DNA of 43,737 nucleotides from Alphaproteobacteria bacterium. Lineage in GTDB: Bacteria; Pseudomonadota; Alphaproteobacteria; Bin95. The notes under the pieces were generated by a model. The model did no database searches and was not told the origin of the DNA. It worked only from the letters and a program-made list of their open reading frames with translations. Both the position numbers and the translations under genes were made by a program. Location: NCBI GenBank assembly GCA_022825195.1, contig JAJDYL010000034.1:1-43737 (forward strand). Reading direction: 5' to 3'. Of the stretch, positions 25,206 to 34,172 are shown in pieces (the stretch's first letter is position 1; every line of letters begins with the position of its first letter).

Positions 25206-26219
25206 ATGTTCCGAGCGATGATTCTGGCGCTTGTCGCCCTGATGACGGCCGCCTCGGTTTCGCAAGCCGAGCCCTTTTCGATCTACATGATCGTGCATCG
25301 CGCAGGGTCGGGCGCCGATGACGGTTTTCGCGACTATCTGACGGCGAACGGCGTCGATGCCAGGTTCATATTCCGCGACATGGAAAACGACCGGTCCCGC
25401 CTGCCCGGCTATGTCGAGGAGATCAAGACGCTCAAGCCGGACCTCGTCTATACCCAGACGACCTCGGTGACGCGCGCTGTCGTCGGGCGGCTGGAAGAAG
25501 CCGACCCGGCCACGCATGTCCTCGACATTCCGGTTGTATTCTCGATGGTCTCCTTTCCTGCCAGGTCGAAGCTGGTGCCGACCGACCCGGACCCCGCGGC
25601 GCCGATGCTTTCGAAACGCAACATCACCGGCGCCCGGCATGTCGTGTCGAACCTCGTGCGGCTCAACGCGATGCGCACATACATGCCCTTCAACAAGCTC
25701 GGCATGCTCTATGACAAGAGTTCGGGCGCCCAGCGCCGGTCGGAAGCCGCAATGCGGGCCCTGGCGGAAGACGCGGGCTTCGAATTCGTCTCCGACAGCC
25801 CGACGGAGCCGAAGGTCGAACGCGATCCGAACGAGATCGAACCGACGCTCCGGCGCCTCAAGGAGGCGGGCGTCGATTTTCTGTACATCCCGCCGTCCAA
25901 CTTCTTCGGCGCCCACGCCGCTCTCGTAACCCGCACCGCGACGGAGCTCGGCCTGCCGACCTTCTGCGGCGTCGAAACCCTGATCCGGCAGCACTGCATG
26001 ACCGGGCTCGTCAGCCCGCTTTACGCCGTCGGACAGTTCGCCGCCTTCAAGGCGGAGCAGATTCTGACGGGCGGCAGGGATCCGGGCGAGATTCCGATCG
26101 AAACCCTCTCCCGGTTCTCCTTCGTGATCAATATGGAGACCGCCCACAAGCTGAAGGTGTATCCGCCGATGGAAATTCTGCGCTTTGCCCAGTTCATCAA
26201 GACCGGAGCCGATTCTTGA
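25206..26219 (+). CDS. ABC-type periplasmic substrate-binding protein (PF04392/TrpX-like)
   Basis: The 337-residue protein has a signal peptide (MFRAMILALVALMTAASVSQA, then EPFSIY) and the two-lobe binding-protein layout of the ABC_sub_bind family. It ends with the typical INMETAHKLKV segment and has GMLYDKSSGAQRR and DFLYIPPSNFFGA in the middle. Family members bind amino acids or related small molecules in the periplasm. No ABC permease or ATPase is adjacent, which is odd; it may feed a sensor or a transporter encoded elsewhere. I chose the ATG at 25206 for the signal peptide. Its stop overlaps the TTG start of the next ATP-grasp gene, indicating co-translation. Confidence 0.85.
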   Translation: MFRAMILALVALMTAASVSQAEPFSIYMIVHRAGSGADDGFRDYLTANGVDARFIFRDMENDRSRLPGYVEEIKTLKPDLVYTQTTSVTRAVVGRLEEADPATHVLDIPVVFSMVSFPARSKLVPTDPDPAAPMLSKRNITGARHVVSNLVRLNAMRTYMPFNKLGMLYDKSSGAQRRSEAAMRALAEDAGFEFVSDSPTEPKVERDPNEIEPTLRRLKEAGVDFLYIPPSNFFGAHAALVTRTATELGLPTFCGVETLIRQHCMTGLVSPLYAVGQFAAFKAEQILTGGRDPGEIPIETLSRFSFVINMETAHKLKVYPPMEILRFAQFIKTGADS

Positions 26220-27244
26220 TCGCCCTGAAACGTCTGGACGGCAAGCGCCGCGCCGCGCTCAAAATACTGTATCTGGCGCCCCACGCCCCTTCGCCCGAAA
26301 CGCCCAGGCCCCCGGACATCCACCCCGATTATGGCGTACAGCCCGCTTACCAGTATGAAATATGGGATGTGCTGAGCAACGGCCTCGGGCTGGACGTCGA
26401 CAGCCGTTCCGACCTGGACGCCGTGCCGCAGGCCTTCGAAGGCCGGAACTACGTCTTCTCGCTGTACAACATCGCGCCGTTCCGCAATTCGGAGGTGTAC
26501 GTTTCGTCGCTGGCAGCGAAGGCGGGCATAGCCTGCCTGGGCGCGCCGGCGAACATCCGCGCGCTTGCCGAGGACAAATGGCTGACCAAGCTGGCGGCGC
26601 AGGCGCTGGGTATCCCGGCGCCGGCAGGAAAGGTCTTCGGACCGGGCGTTCCGGTCGGCAGGCCCGATTTCGACGGCCCCTATGTGGCGAAGCCCCGTTT
26701 CGGCGCCGCCTCCACGGGCATTGACCACGAAAGCGCGAAAGAGGATTTCGACGCGCTGGCCGGACGCGTTGCGCAGCTTGGGTCGACTCCCGACGAGTGC
26801 CTGGTCGAACAGGTCTTCGGCGACTTCGATGTGACGGTGCCGGTTCTGGTTGGCGAGGACGGGCCCGTGGCGCTGCCGCCTGCCACCCAGACTACCGACA
26901 GCCCTTACGGCCTCTTCACCCACCGCCAGAAACGGAGGCTCGCCCCGGGTCTCGTTCGCGAATTTCCGCCCGATGAGCCGTGGCTCGCGCCGATTGTCGA
27001 CGATGCACTTCGTTTCGCGCGGGCGGTCGAACCCTACGACTATATCCGGTGCGATTTCCGGTTCGGGCCCGAGGGCCACGCCCTGCTGGAGTTCAACATC
27101 GCCTGTTCGATCGGCAGCGCGATGGCCTTTGCGCAGTCCGCGGCAAGGGCCGGCATATCGTCGGAAGCGCTGGTCGAGCACATATTGGCTACCAGCCTCG
27201 ACCGGCAGTGGGGTCAGGACGCGCCGGAGCCGTTGCCGAGATAA
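26216..27244 (+). CDS. second ATP-grasp ligase, D-Ala-D-Ala ligase-like (TTG start)
   Basis: The 342-residue paralogue of the protein at 24103 has the same ATP-grasp elements: AEDKWLTKLAAQALGIPAP, GPYVAKPRFGAASTG, LVEQVFGDFDVTVPVL and YIRCDFRFGPEGHALLEFN. The C-terminal motif reads EFNIACSIG, again lacking the NxxPG of D-Ala-D-Ala ligases and sharing a cysteine with its paralogue. The start is a TTG at 26216 inside the TTGA overlap with the binding-protein stop; alignment with the paralogue from the first residue supports it. The 3' end overlaps the convergent phosphatase gene by 31 bp. Two such ligases could act in sequence on one product; that is inference. Confidence 0.85.
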   Translation: MIALKRLDGKRRAALKILYLAPHAPSPETPRPPDIHPDYGVQPAYQYEIWDVLSNGLGLDVDSRSDLDAVPQAFEGRNYVFSLYNIAPFRNSEVYVSSLAAKAGIACLGAPANIRALAEDKWLTKLAAQALGIPAPAGKVFGPGVPVGRPDFDGPYVAKPRFGAASTGIDHESAKEDFDALAGRVAQLGSTPDECLVEQVFGDFDVTVPVLVGEDGPVALPPATQTTDSPYGLFTHRQKRRLAPGLVREFPPDEPWLAPIVDDALRFARAVEPYDYIRCDFRFGPEGHALLEFNIACSIGSAMAFAQSAARAGISSEALVEHILATSLDRQWGQDAPEPLPR

Positions 27245-30129
27245 CGCATCGCCACGACGGTTATGTCGTCGCTCTGCTCCACGCCGGTTGAGAACGCCTC
27301 GACCGACGCCCGCAACGCATCGCAAATGTCGCTGGGCCGCGCTCCCGCGCAGGCTTCCAGTTCGGCTTCCAGGCGCGGCTCGCCGAATTGCTCGCCCGCC
27401 TCGTTGAAGGCCTCGTTCACACCGTCGGTATAGAAGAACAGCGTCTCGCCGGGCGCCAGGCTGGTTTCGCCTTCCTCGAAATCGAACCCCGGCATGATCG
27501 CAAGCGCCAGACCGGCTTCCATCGGCAGGGTCGATATCCTCCCCCCGGCGTCGATCCGGTAGGTGGGGTTGTGTCCGGCGTTGGCGAACGCCACATGGCC
27601 GCTCTCGGTATCGACAACCGCGTAAAAGGCCGTGACGAACATCATCTGCTCGTTCTCGGCCTCCAGCATGTCGTTCAACGCGGTGAACACCCTTGCGGGC
27701 GACTCGCCGATCAGCGCCGTTGCCTTGAGCAGGGTGCGGGCGATCAGCATGAAGAATGCGGCCGGTATTCCCTTGCCCGAGACATCTGCGATGACAATCC
27801 CGATACGGTTGTCGTCGATGGCGAAATAATCATAGAAGTCGCCGCCCACTTCCCTGGCCGGCACCATCTCCGCAGCGATCTCGACGGTGCGTTGGGGCGG
27901 CGTCTCCCGCGGCAGGACGGAAAGCTGAAGATCGTGGGCGATCGACAGCTCGCGCTCGATGGCAACAAGACGCTCCTTGTGCTTGAGCGCCTCGCGGAGT
28001 TCCTCGACCAGTTCCGTCAGGCGGCCGTGCTGTTCGCGGATGCGCTGCGCCATTTGCTCGAACACCAGCGTCAGGGCTTCGAATTCGTCGCTGGCCCCTT
28101 CGCGCTCAAGCCGGGAGAGCTGGTCGGAGACCGCCTGCCTGGCTTCCGTGCCAACCGTCGAGGTCAGCCCGGCCATCTGCTGGCGCAGGAAGCGCTCGCG
28201 CCGCCTCTGCGCGCGCCGTCGTTCCGCCGACAGTCGCTCGACCTCCCCGAGGGAGTTGCGATAGGACTCGACCGCCTTGGCGATACGGGAGATTTCGTCG
28301 GTGCCCGCGGCCTGTTCGATCCAGACGCCGCGCCTGCCGGCGGAGAGCGCTTCCAGCACGCCGATCACCCGGTCGAGCGGTTGCAGCGATCCGCGGAGAT
28401 TCGCATACAGGGCCCAGAGCGCGATACAGGCGAAGACGACCGCCGCCCCGAAGAAGGCGATCCGCAACGCCTGCTGGCGCGCGACGAGCTCGCTGACATC
28501 GGCGATGACATGCAGCGCGGCGAGGCGCCCGCCGTTCAGTGCCGGAATGTTGGCGGTGGTTGCGGCGTAGTTGCTGTCGTCGCCGTTCAGGCTTTGCCAG
28601 AGCGGCGGGTCGGTTCCGAAAATCAGTCCGCCTTCGCTCCCGACCAGGAACGCTTCTCCGCCGAGGACTGCCCCTGCCTCCTGGACAGCGGCGGCCAGCG
28701 GGATGCTGCCGGCAACGATCAGCATATCTCCCCGCTCGGAGTCGCCGAGGCCCTCAGCCACCGTCCAGACCGGCTCCCCGTTGGCGTCGATGTCGCCGCC
28801 GCTTGCCCGCCTTCCGGTATCGACGATCCGCTTGGCGACACGCGGCGACAGGGGGTTCCGCCCGACGAACAGGCGTCCTCCTCCCTCTTCGGACGGATCG
28901 AAGGTCACCAGCCGTTCGAGCCCGGTTTCCACGGCGATGTCTTCGATCAGGCGCGCCGCAAGCAGGGTGTCGCCTTCGAGCAGGGCGGCGCGGATGCTCT
29001 CGTTGGTGCGCAGCGGCACCATCAGCCGCGCGACCGTATCCGTCTCACGCTGCGAAAGCGTCTTCCAGACCGTCCTCAGCGCGGTCTGGCGGTCTTCGTC
29101 GTAACTCTCCGCCAACAGGCGTTCGCGAACGATGCTGCCGTAACCGAGGCCGATCATCACCAGCAGCCCGGCAAGGCTGACGACGATGGTCAGCCGCAGG
29201 CGGATCGAGACATTCCTGCCGAAACGGCCCACTTCGGTCGGCGGCATCGGGGTGATATCGCGAAACACGGGCTCCAGCCGTTGCACGAGCCCTCGGCGGA
29301 TGCGCTCCAGCGAATCGCGGACCGTACGCCCGACGGCGGCGTCGCGGGCGTCCTCCGCCTGGTCCAGGGTTGCGTCGAACCGCGCCCGCAGGCCATGCAG
29401 CACCGCGTTGAAGGCGCGGGCCGCATAGCCGATTTCGTCCCGCTGCCCCAGATCCGAGAGCAGGACAGGGCGCCCGCCGGCCGCCTGCGCAAGTCCGTCG
29501 TCGAACCGTTGCATGCGCCGGCCGACGCGCAGGGTCAGGACCAGCGCGCACACCAGACCGACGACCGCGCCGACGACGGCCGCGACGGCGAAACCCTGCC
29601 AGTTCCGGCGCAGGATGTGGGTCACGAAATCCTTCTCGACGGCGACATGCAGCAGCGCCAGGGGATAGTCCGCCGGTCCGATCGGGCGGATATCGACCGA
29701 GAGGTCGCCGACGACATGGCGGCTCCGGGCTTCCGTCACCCCTCCCGCCATGCGCCGTTCCTCGAAGCCGGTATCGGCGGATGCAAGAATTTCCGCCAGC
29801 CGGTCGCGCGCAATGCCGCTCAGATAAATCGGTTCCTTGTCCGGCGAGGTCATCGCAATGAACCGGATATCCGGATTCTCGTCGAGGAACCGCTGGAAGA
29901 AGGGCTCGACGCCGCGGAGCTCGTCGAGCGGGATGCCGACCTGGGCGGCGCGCTCCATCTCGGCTTTCATGGCCTGGCCGACCGCCAGCGCCTTGCGGTC
30001 GAGCTCGCGCGTCAGCGGCTCTTCGGCCCACCAGTGGAACAGGGCTGCCGTCAATACCGCCTGCAGGAGTGCGACTCCGACAGCGGCGATGCAGGCTTTC
30101 AGGCACAATGTCCGGAAGAGGCGGCCCAT
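27214..30129 (-). CDS. membrane SpoIIE/PP2C-type phosphatase with two sensor-HAMP units
   Basis: The 971-residue protein has helices near 10-32 and 178-200 around a first extracytoplasmic domain (VGIPLDELRGV, ENPDIRFIAM), then a HAMP-like segment. Helices near 313-331 and 556-575 surround a second extracytoplasmic domain. A second HAMP and coiled coil (about 577-735) precede a PP2C/SpoIIE domain from about 745. Metal and active-site motifs are VGGDFYDYF, ADVSGKGIPAAF, DGVNEAFNEAG and QSDDITVVAMR. Such phosphatases dephosphorylate STAS anti-anti-sigma proteins in partner-switching pathways. No STAS gene is nearby, and the nearest RsbW-like kinase is at 2655. It follows the sensor gene at 30135 by 5 bp in one operon. 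Confidence 0.9.
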   Translation of the reverse strand: MGRLFRTLCLKACIAAVGVALLQAVLTAALFHWWAEEPLTRELDRKALAVGQAMKAEMERAAQVGIPLDELRGVEPFFQRFLDENPDIRFIAMTSPDKEPIYLSGIARDRLAEILASADTGFEERRMAGGVTEARSRHVVGDLSVDIRPIGPADYPLALLHVAVEKDFVTHILRRNWQGFAVAAVVGAVVGLVCALVLTLRVGRRMQRFDDGLAQAAGGRPVLLSDLGQRDEIGYAARAFNAVLHGLRARFDATLDQAEDARDAAVGRTVRDSLERIRRGLVQRLEPVFRDITPMPPTEVGRFGRNVSIRLRLTIVVSLAGLLVMIGLGYGSIVRERLLAESYDEDRQTALRTVWKTLSQRETDTVARLMVPLRTNESIRAALLEGDTLLAARLIEDIAVETGLERLVTFDPSEEGGGRLFVGRNPLSPRVAKRIVDTGRRASGGDIDANGEPVWTVAEGLGDSERGDMLIVAGSIPLAAAVQEAGAVLGGEAFLVGSEGGLIFGTDPPLWQSLNGDDSNYAATTANIPALNGGRLAALHVIADVSELVARQQALRIAFFGAAVVFACIALWALYANLRGSLQPLDRVIGVLEALSAGRRGVWIEQAAGTDEISRIAKAVESYRNSLGEVERLSAERRRAQRRRERFLRQQMAGLTSTVGTEARQAVSDQLSRLEREGASDEFEALTLVFEQMAQRIREQHGRLTELVEELREALKHKERLVAIERELSIAHDLQLSVLPRETPPQRTVEIAAEMVPAREVGGDFYDYFAIDDNRIGIVIADVSGKGIPAAFFMLIARTLLKATALIGESPARVFTALNDMLEAENEQMMFVTAFYAVVDTESGHVAFANAGHNPTYRIDAGGRISTLPMEAGLALAIMPGFDFEEGETSLAPGETLFFYTDGVNEAFNEAGEQFGEPRLEAELEACAGARPSDICDALRASVEAFSTGVEQSDDITVVAMRYLGNGSGAS

Positions 30130-30134
30130 GCCCG

Positions 30135-30872
30135 CTATCCGATCCGGTCCAGCCGGTCGATCTCGCGCGCATCCGCGTCAAGCTCGGCCAGCATGCCCGT
30201 GGCGGCCCCGTGGAAGCCTGCGAGCGACGGTGGCGCGCCTTCAAGGTCGGCCGCCTGGCCTTCGGCCATCGCCAGCAGGGACGCATCGCTCTGCCTGAGC
30301 ATGTTGAGGAGGGGATGCAACACCCACCGGACAAACAGCCACACCAGCAACAGGCATACCGCCAACGCCCCCGCGGCGATGCCGAACACCGTAATGACCG
30401 CCCGCTCGCGAAGCGGCGCGCTGTGCCGGACTTCGCTCTCCAGCAGGACGCCGCCGACGACCTTGTCGAAATTGTTGATGAGCGGGCTGCCGACCGTTAC
30501 CGCCCTCTCATCGGTCTCGACCCATCGTCCCGCGCGGTCCCGGACCTCGACTACGGTGCCGAGGTCCGTCTGGTCGGTGGAGAATACGACCCGCCCGTCC
30601 GCTCCGAAAACGAGCAGGCGGTCTATGTCGGGGTCGGCCGCCTGGGTCCGATCGAGCAAGGCGGCGATCTCCGGGATGGTTTCCAGCCGCAGGCCCAGAT
30701 CCGTGCGCACGGTGATCGCATGGGCGATCTCATCGACCGTGAAGCCGAAATGCGATGTTTTGACGGTTCGCAACTCGCGGTCGAACGTGTCCAGGGCGGC
30801 ATGGACGACCAGCGCCAACGACAGGACGATGCCGGCGAGCAACGCCAACCCCAGCTTGATCCGCAATCCCAT
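30135..30872 (-). CDS. membrane sensor protein with HAMP-like tail, no catalytic output
   Basis: The 245-residue protein has helices at about 5-27 and 158-182 around an extracytoplasmic domain, then a cytoplasmic HAMP-like tail (VLHPLLNMLRQSDASLLAMAEGQ). The sensor region contains TDLGLRLETIPE, ADPDIDRLLVF, GADGRVVFSTD and PLINNFDKVVGGVLLE. The last is nearly the same as VVNNFGKLEGGV in the protein at 23354. It is co-transcribed with the phosphatase, so the pair could form a receptor complex. It has the same overall plan as the 250-residue protein in the ATP-grasp/MFS operon. Confidence 0.8.
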   Translation of the reverse strand: MGLRIKLGLALLAGIVLSLALVVHAALDTFDRELRTVKTSHFGFTVDEIAHAITVRTDLGLRLETIPEIAALLDRTQAADPDIDRLLVFGADGRVVFSTDQTDLGTVVEVRDRAGRWVETDERAVTVGSPLINNFDKVVGGVLLESEVRHSAPLRERAVITVFGIAAGALAVCLLLVWLFVRWVLHPLLNMLRQSDASLLAMAEGQAADLEGAPPSLAGFHGAATGMLAELDADAREIDRLDRIG

Positions 30873-30973
30873 ATTCGCCGGCCAGCCCCGCCATTTGCGT
30901 TACGGATAATCATAGCGCGCCGATGCTGCCGCGCCAGCACTACGCCTCGCAACGCCTTCGCGCCTGTTTTCCG

Positions 30974-32452
30974 TCAGCCTACGGGAAACAACGCGATTTC
31001 GGGGAAGAAAAGCACCAGGGCGAGTACGAAGAGTTGAAGACAGATGAACGGGCCGAATGAGCGGTAAATCACGACAAGGTCGATTTCCGGAGGCGTCACG
31101 CTCTTCAGATAGAACGCGGCAGAGCCGAAAGGAGGAGTGAGGAAAGCGACCTGCATGTTCAGGCTGAAGAGAATTCCGAACCATATCGGGTCGTATCCGA
31201 GCTGCTTCACGATCGGGATGAACACCGGCATGGTCAGAAGGACGATGCCGATCCAGTCCATGAACATGCCGAGGATCAGGAAGACCAGCATCATCAACAG
31301 GATGATTCCGATCGGCGCCACATCCATGCCGAGGATCGCGCCTGCGACATAGTCGTTGCCGCCGGAGAGGCTGTAGGCTCCGGCCAGCACCGTCGCCCCG
31401 AAAGTGACCCACAGGATCGTTCCCACCGCGCGAAAGGTCTGTTCGAGACTTTCCAGCACCATTCGGAGGCCGGCTTCCCGGCGGATGACGATGAGAATGA
31501 AGGTCGCGACGACACCCATCGCCGCAGCCTCGGTGATCCCCGTCACGCCGCCATAGATCGAGCCCAGCACGAGGTCGACGACGATGAGCGGCGGCAGCAG
31601 CCCCTTGGCTATCGGCCAGGCCTCGCTGTTTCGCAGGCTGTAAACCAGCACCATGCCCACGACCGCGCTGGTGAAGATGAACCAGGCCACCTGCTCCGTT
31701 GCGTTGAACCCGTAGGTATTGGCGCCCAGGGCCGCCGCAAGGCCGATTGCGAACGGCCCGGCATTCAGCGCGAATTCCCCGGCGACATGACCGGCGCCGG
31801 CCGAAGCGCTTCCTTCCCCGAAATCCGTCTGGAGCGGGGCCAGCGCGGGATTCAGGCGTGTGCGCACGACGATATAGACGATGTAGCAGCCCGCCAGCAT
31901 CAGGCCCGGCACGAAGGCGGCCGTGAACAGCGCGGTGATCGAGGTCTCCGTAATCAGGCCATAGACGATCAGCACGACCGAGGGCGGAATCATGGTGCCC
32001 AGCGACCCGCCCGCGCAGATCGTCCCGATCGCGAGGTTGCGGTCATAGCCGAGCCGAAGCATCTGCGGCAGCGCCACGAGGCCGAGCAGTACGATCTCGC
32101 CGCCGATGATGCCGGACATGGCCGCCATCACGACGGCCATGACGGTCGTCACGATCGCCAGCCCGCCGCGCAGTCTGCCGAGCGCGAGATTGAGCGCGTC
32201 GTACATGTCCCTCGCGATGCCGCTGCGCTCCAGCAGCGAGGCCATGACAATGAACAGCGGCACGGCGATGATCGCGTAGGTGATCGCCAGGTCGTACACT
32301 CGCTGCATCACCAGGCCGAGACCGGGCAGCCCGAAATTGAAGTAGATGACGACAGCGCCCAGCAGGCCCGTCGCAAATCCCAGCGGCACGCCCGCAACCA
32401 GCAGGACGAAAATGCCGATCAGAATCAGCAGGGAGAGTGTGCCGATATCCAT
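30974..32452 (-). CDS. dctM: TRAP transporter large permease (DctM-like)
   Basis: The 492-residue integral membrane protein has many hydrophobic segments and the typical DctM motifs (AIIAVPLFIVMASLLERSG, the conserved GLVALPQM and SLGTMIPPSVVLIVYG regions, and FGILFSLNMQVAFLTPPFG near the end). It forms the ion-coupled import channel for organic acids. It is longer than the usual 425-440 residues because of an extra segment near 215-300. It lies 3 bp after dctQ. Confidence 0.95.
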   Translation of the reverse strand: MDIGTLSLLILIGIFVLLVAGVPLGFATGLLGAVVIYFNFGLPGLGLVMQRVYDLAITYAIIAVPLFIVMASLLERSGIARDMYDALNLALGRLRGGLAIVTTVMAVVMAAMSGIIGGEIVLLGLVALPQMLRLGYDRNLAIGTICAGGSLGTMIPPSVVLIVYGLITETSITALFTAAFVPGLMLAGCYIVYIVVRTRLNPALAPLQTDFGEGSASAGAGHVAGEFALNAGPFAIGLAAALGANTYGFNATEQVAWFIFTSAVVGMVLVYSLRNSEAWPIAKGLLPPLIVVDLVLGSIYGGVTGITEAAAMGVVATFILIVIRREAGLRMVLESLEQTFRAVGTILWVTFGATVLAGAYSLSGGNDYVAGAILGMDVAPIGIILLMMLVFLILGMFMDWIGIVLLTMPVFIPIVKQLGYDPIWFGILFSLNMQVAFLTPPFGSAAFYLKSVTPPEIDLVVIYRSFGPFICLQLFVLALVLFFPEIALFPVG

Positions 32453-32455
32453 CGC

Positions 32456-33052
32456 TCAGGTGTCCGGACGGTCCGGCTCCGGCCTCCGGTGCCCCAGAAG
32501 ACTGTCGATGATGAAATTGTTGACGGCCTGGACCGCCACCACGGCCGTGACGAACAGCACCAGCGGCTTGACGGTCGCCGGAACGGGCGGGTTCCAGTAG
32601 GTGCCGAACCGTTCCCAGCGCAGCAGCGTGTCGAGGGCGACCGGCCAGGCGGCGACGATCATCAGGAACGCGTAGGCCACCACGACCAGCATGGCGATGA
32701 AGTCGAAGGCGATCTGCACCTTTCGCGGAACGATGTCGTAGACCGCCGTGACCCGGATATGGCCCCGCCGCTGCATCGTATACATGCCGGCGATAAGGAA
32801 GATCATGCTCCCGAGCCAGAGCGAGAGCTCGTTCACCCAGAGCGTTGGACTGAAAAAGACATAACGCATGACTACTTCATAGAAGATAATCACGACGATC
32901 ACGGCGGTCAGGAACATGGCCACGCGCGACAGCAGGGTGACGATGCGATCCACGATCGTCACGACTTCATTGTCCGGCGCCTCCACGATCCACTGCCAGA
33001 CCCGGCGCAGATATCCGGTTCCGGGGCCCTGTTCTCCGCTTTCCGCAGTCAT
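32456..33052 (-). CDS. dctQ: TRAP transporter small permease (DctQ-like)
   Basis: The 198-residue four-helix membrane protein has the DctQ pattern (VVMRYVFFSPTLWVNELSLWLGSMIFLIAGMY near residues 65-97; RRGHIRVTAVYDIVP). It partners DctM and may help the binding protein dock. The N-terminal extension of about 35 hydrophilic residues is slightly long. It lies between dctP, from which a hairpin separates it, and dctM. Confidence 0.9.
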   Translation of the reverse strand: MTAESGEQGPGTGYLRRVWQWIVEAPDNEVVTIVDRIVTLLSRVAMFLTAVIVVIIFYEVVMRYVFFSPTLWVNELSLWLGSMIFLIAGMYTMQRRGHIRVTAVYDIVPRKVQIAFDFIAMLVVVAYAFLMIVAAWPVALDTLLRWERFGTYWNPPVPATVKPLVLFVTAVVAVQAVNNFIIDSLLGHRRPEPDRPDT

Positions 33053-33098
33053 GGCATGAAGCCCGCTCCGTTGCCGCCTGCAAGCATGAAGGAAAAGA

Positions 33099-33129
33099 CC
33101 GGGGCAGGAAGTTGCACACCCTGCCCCGG
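33099..33129 (-). terminator. intercistronic terminator/attenuator hairpin between dctP and dctQ
   Basis: Read on the minus strand, CCGGGGCAGG and CCTGCCCCGG form a perfect 10-bp stem around an 11-base loop, followed directly by TCTTTT. It lies 15 bp past the dctP stop and 47 bp before dctQ. Such a hairpin would end part of the transcripts and keep the binding protein more abundant than the permeases, as is common in TRAP and ABC operons. Confidence 0.65.
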
Positions 33130-33143
33130 CCAGCGGCGGGTCT

Positions 33144-34172
33144 CTAGTCGATCAGACCGAGTTCCTGCATGTGGGCGACATGGCTGTCGACCAGCCCGGC
33201 TGCATGCGCCGACTTGGTCTTCCAGTCCTGCCAGCGCTCGCGAGCGAAGGTGCGGAACTGCTTGCGGTCTTCCACCGACCAGTCATGCAGCGTCACGCCC
33301 TTTGCCGCGATCTCCCGCGCGACCTTCTTGTCCTTGATCTCGGTCAGGATCGCGAGATTGAGGGCTGCGCGCGCAAGCGCGACTTCCATCATCCGCTGGA
33401 TGTCCGCAGGAAGCTTGTCCCAGGCGGCCTTGTTGCAGGCCAGCGTCTCGGTGGGCATCGAGTGGAAGCCCGGATAGGTGACATGGGTCGCGATGTCGAA
33501 CAGGCCGAGCGCCGCGTTGGTGTTCAGCGTCGAGGCGTCGGCGCCGTCGACGATGCCGGTGCGCAGCGCGGTCGGCACCTCGCCGAAGTCCATCACGATC
33601 GGCTTGGCGCCGAACGATGCGAAGATCTCGGTCTCGAGGCCCGGAGGTGAACGGAATTTCCAGTCCTTCAGGTTTTCGAAGCTGGCCAGCGACCTTGTCG
33701 ACGACAGCGACTCATGGCCCTGCAGCCAGTATCCGACGAGATGCATGTTGTACTCGTCATAGAGGCTCTGGACGAGGGCGCGTCCGCCGCCATGCTCCAG
33801 CCAGCCGATAAACTGGTAGGGCGTATCGTAGCCGCCCATGATGTCGCCGACGAACTGGAAACCGGCGTCCTTGCCGACATTGCCGCTCGCGCCGGTCATG
33901 TCGCAGTCGAGAATGCCCTGGGAAGCCGCGCCCAGGGTTTCGTTCTGGGCCACCAGGCCGCTGGACCAGTGCATCTGGAACTCGACGCGCCCGCCTGACA
34001 TGGTGACGACGTCGTCCAGGAACTGCGCCGCGACCTTGCCGGGAGTCGATTCGGCCGGGAAATGGGTCTGGACTCGAAGCGTGTACTCGGCGGCATCGGC
34101 GGAGCCGACAAACCCTCCTGCGGCGACGGCAAGCGTCGTTGCGGCCAGAGACTGTTTGAGACGTGAAAGCAT
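33144..34172 (-). CDS. dctP: TRAP transporter substrate-binding protein (DctP-like)
   Basis: The 342-residue periplasmic protein has a signal peptide (LAVAAGGFVGSADA, then AEYTLR) and the DctP fold signatures: VQTHFPAESTPGKVAAQF near the start, LKDWKFRSPPGLETEIF in the middle with the ligand-binding arginine, and VPTALRTGIVDGADAS. It captures an organic acid for the DctQM permease. The catabolic genes that follow upstream on the same strand (34253-39789) suggest the ligand is then activated to a CoA ester. The substrate is not identifiable. Confidence 0.93.
   Translation of the reverse strand: MLSRLKQSLAATTLAVAAGGFVGSADAAEYTLRVQTHFPAESTPGKVAAQFLDDVVTMSGGRVEFQMHWSSGLVAQNETLGAASQGILDCDMTGASGNVGKDAGFQFVGDIMGGYDTPYQFIGWLEHGGGRALVQSLYDEYNMHLVGYWLQGHESLSSTRSLASFENLKDWKFRSPPGLETEIFASFGAKPIVMDFGEVPTALRTGIVDGADASTLNTNAALGLFDIATHVTYPGFHSMPTETLACNKAAWDKLPADIQRMMEVALARAALNLAILTEIKDKKVAREIAAKGVTLHDWSVEDRKQFRTFARERWQDWKTKSAHAAGLVDSHVAHMQELGLID

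Noticed and set aside
27388..30909. Plus-strand open frame of 1173 codons across the phosphatase and sensor genes
   Set aside because: It is antisense to a gene with clear PP2C and HAMP motifs; no motif or hydrophobic pattern of its own.
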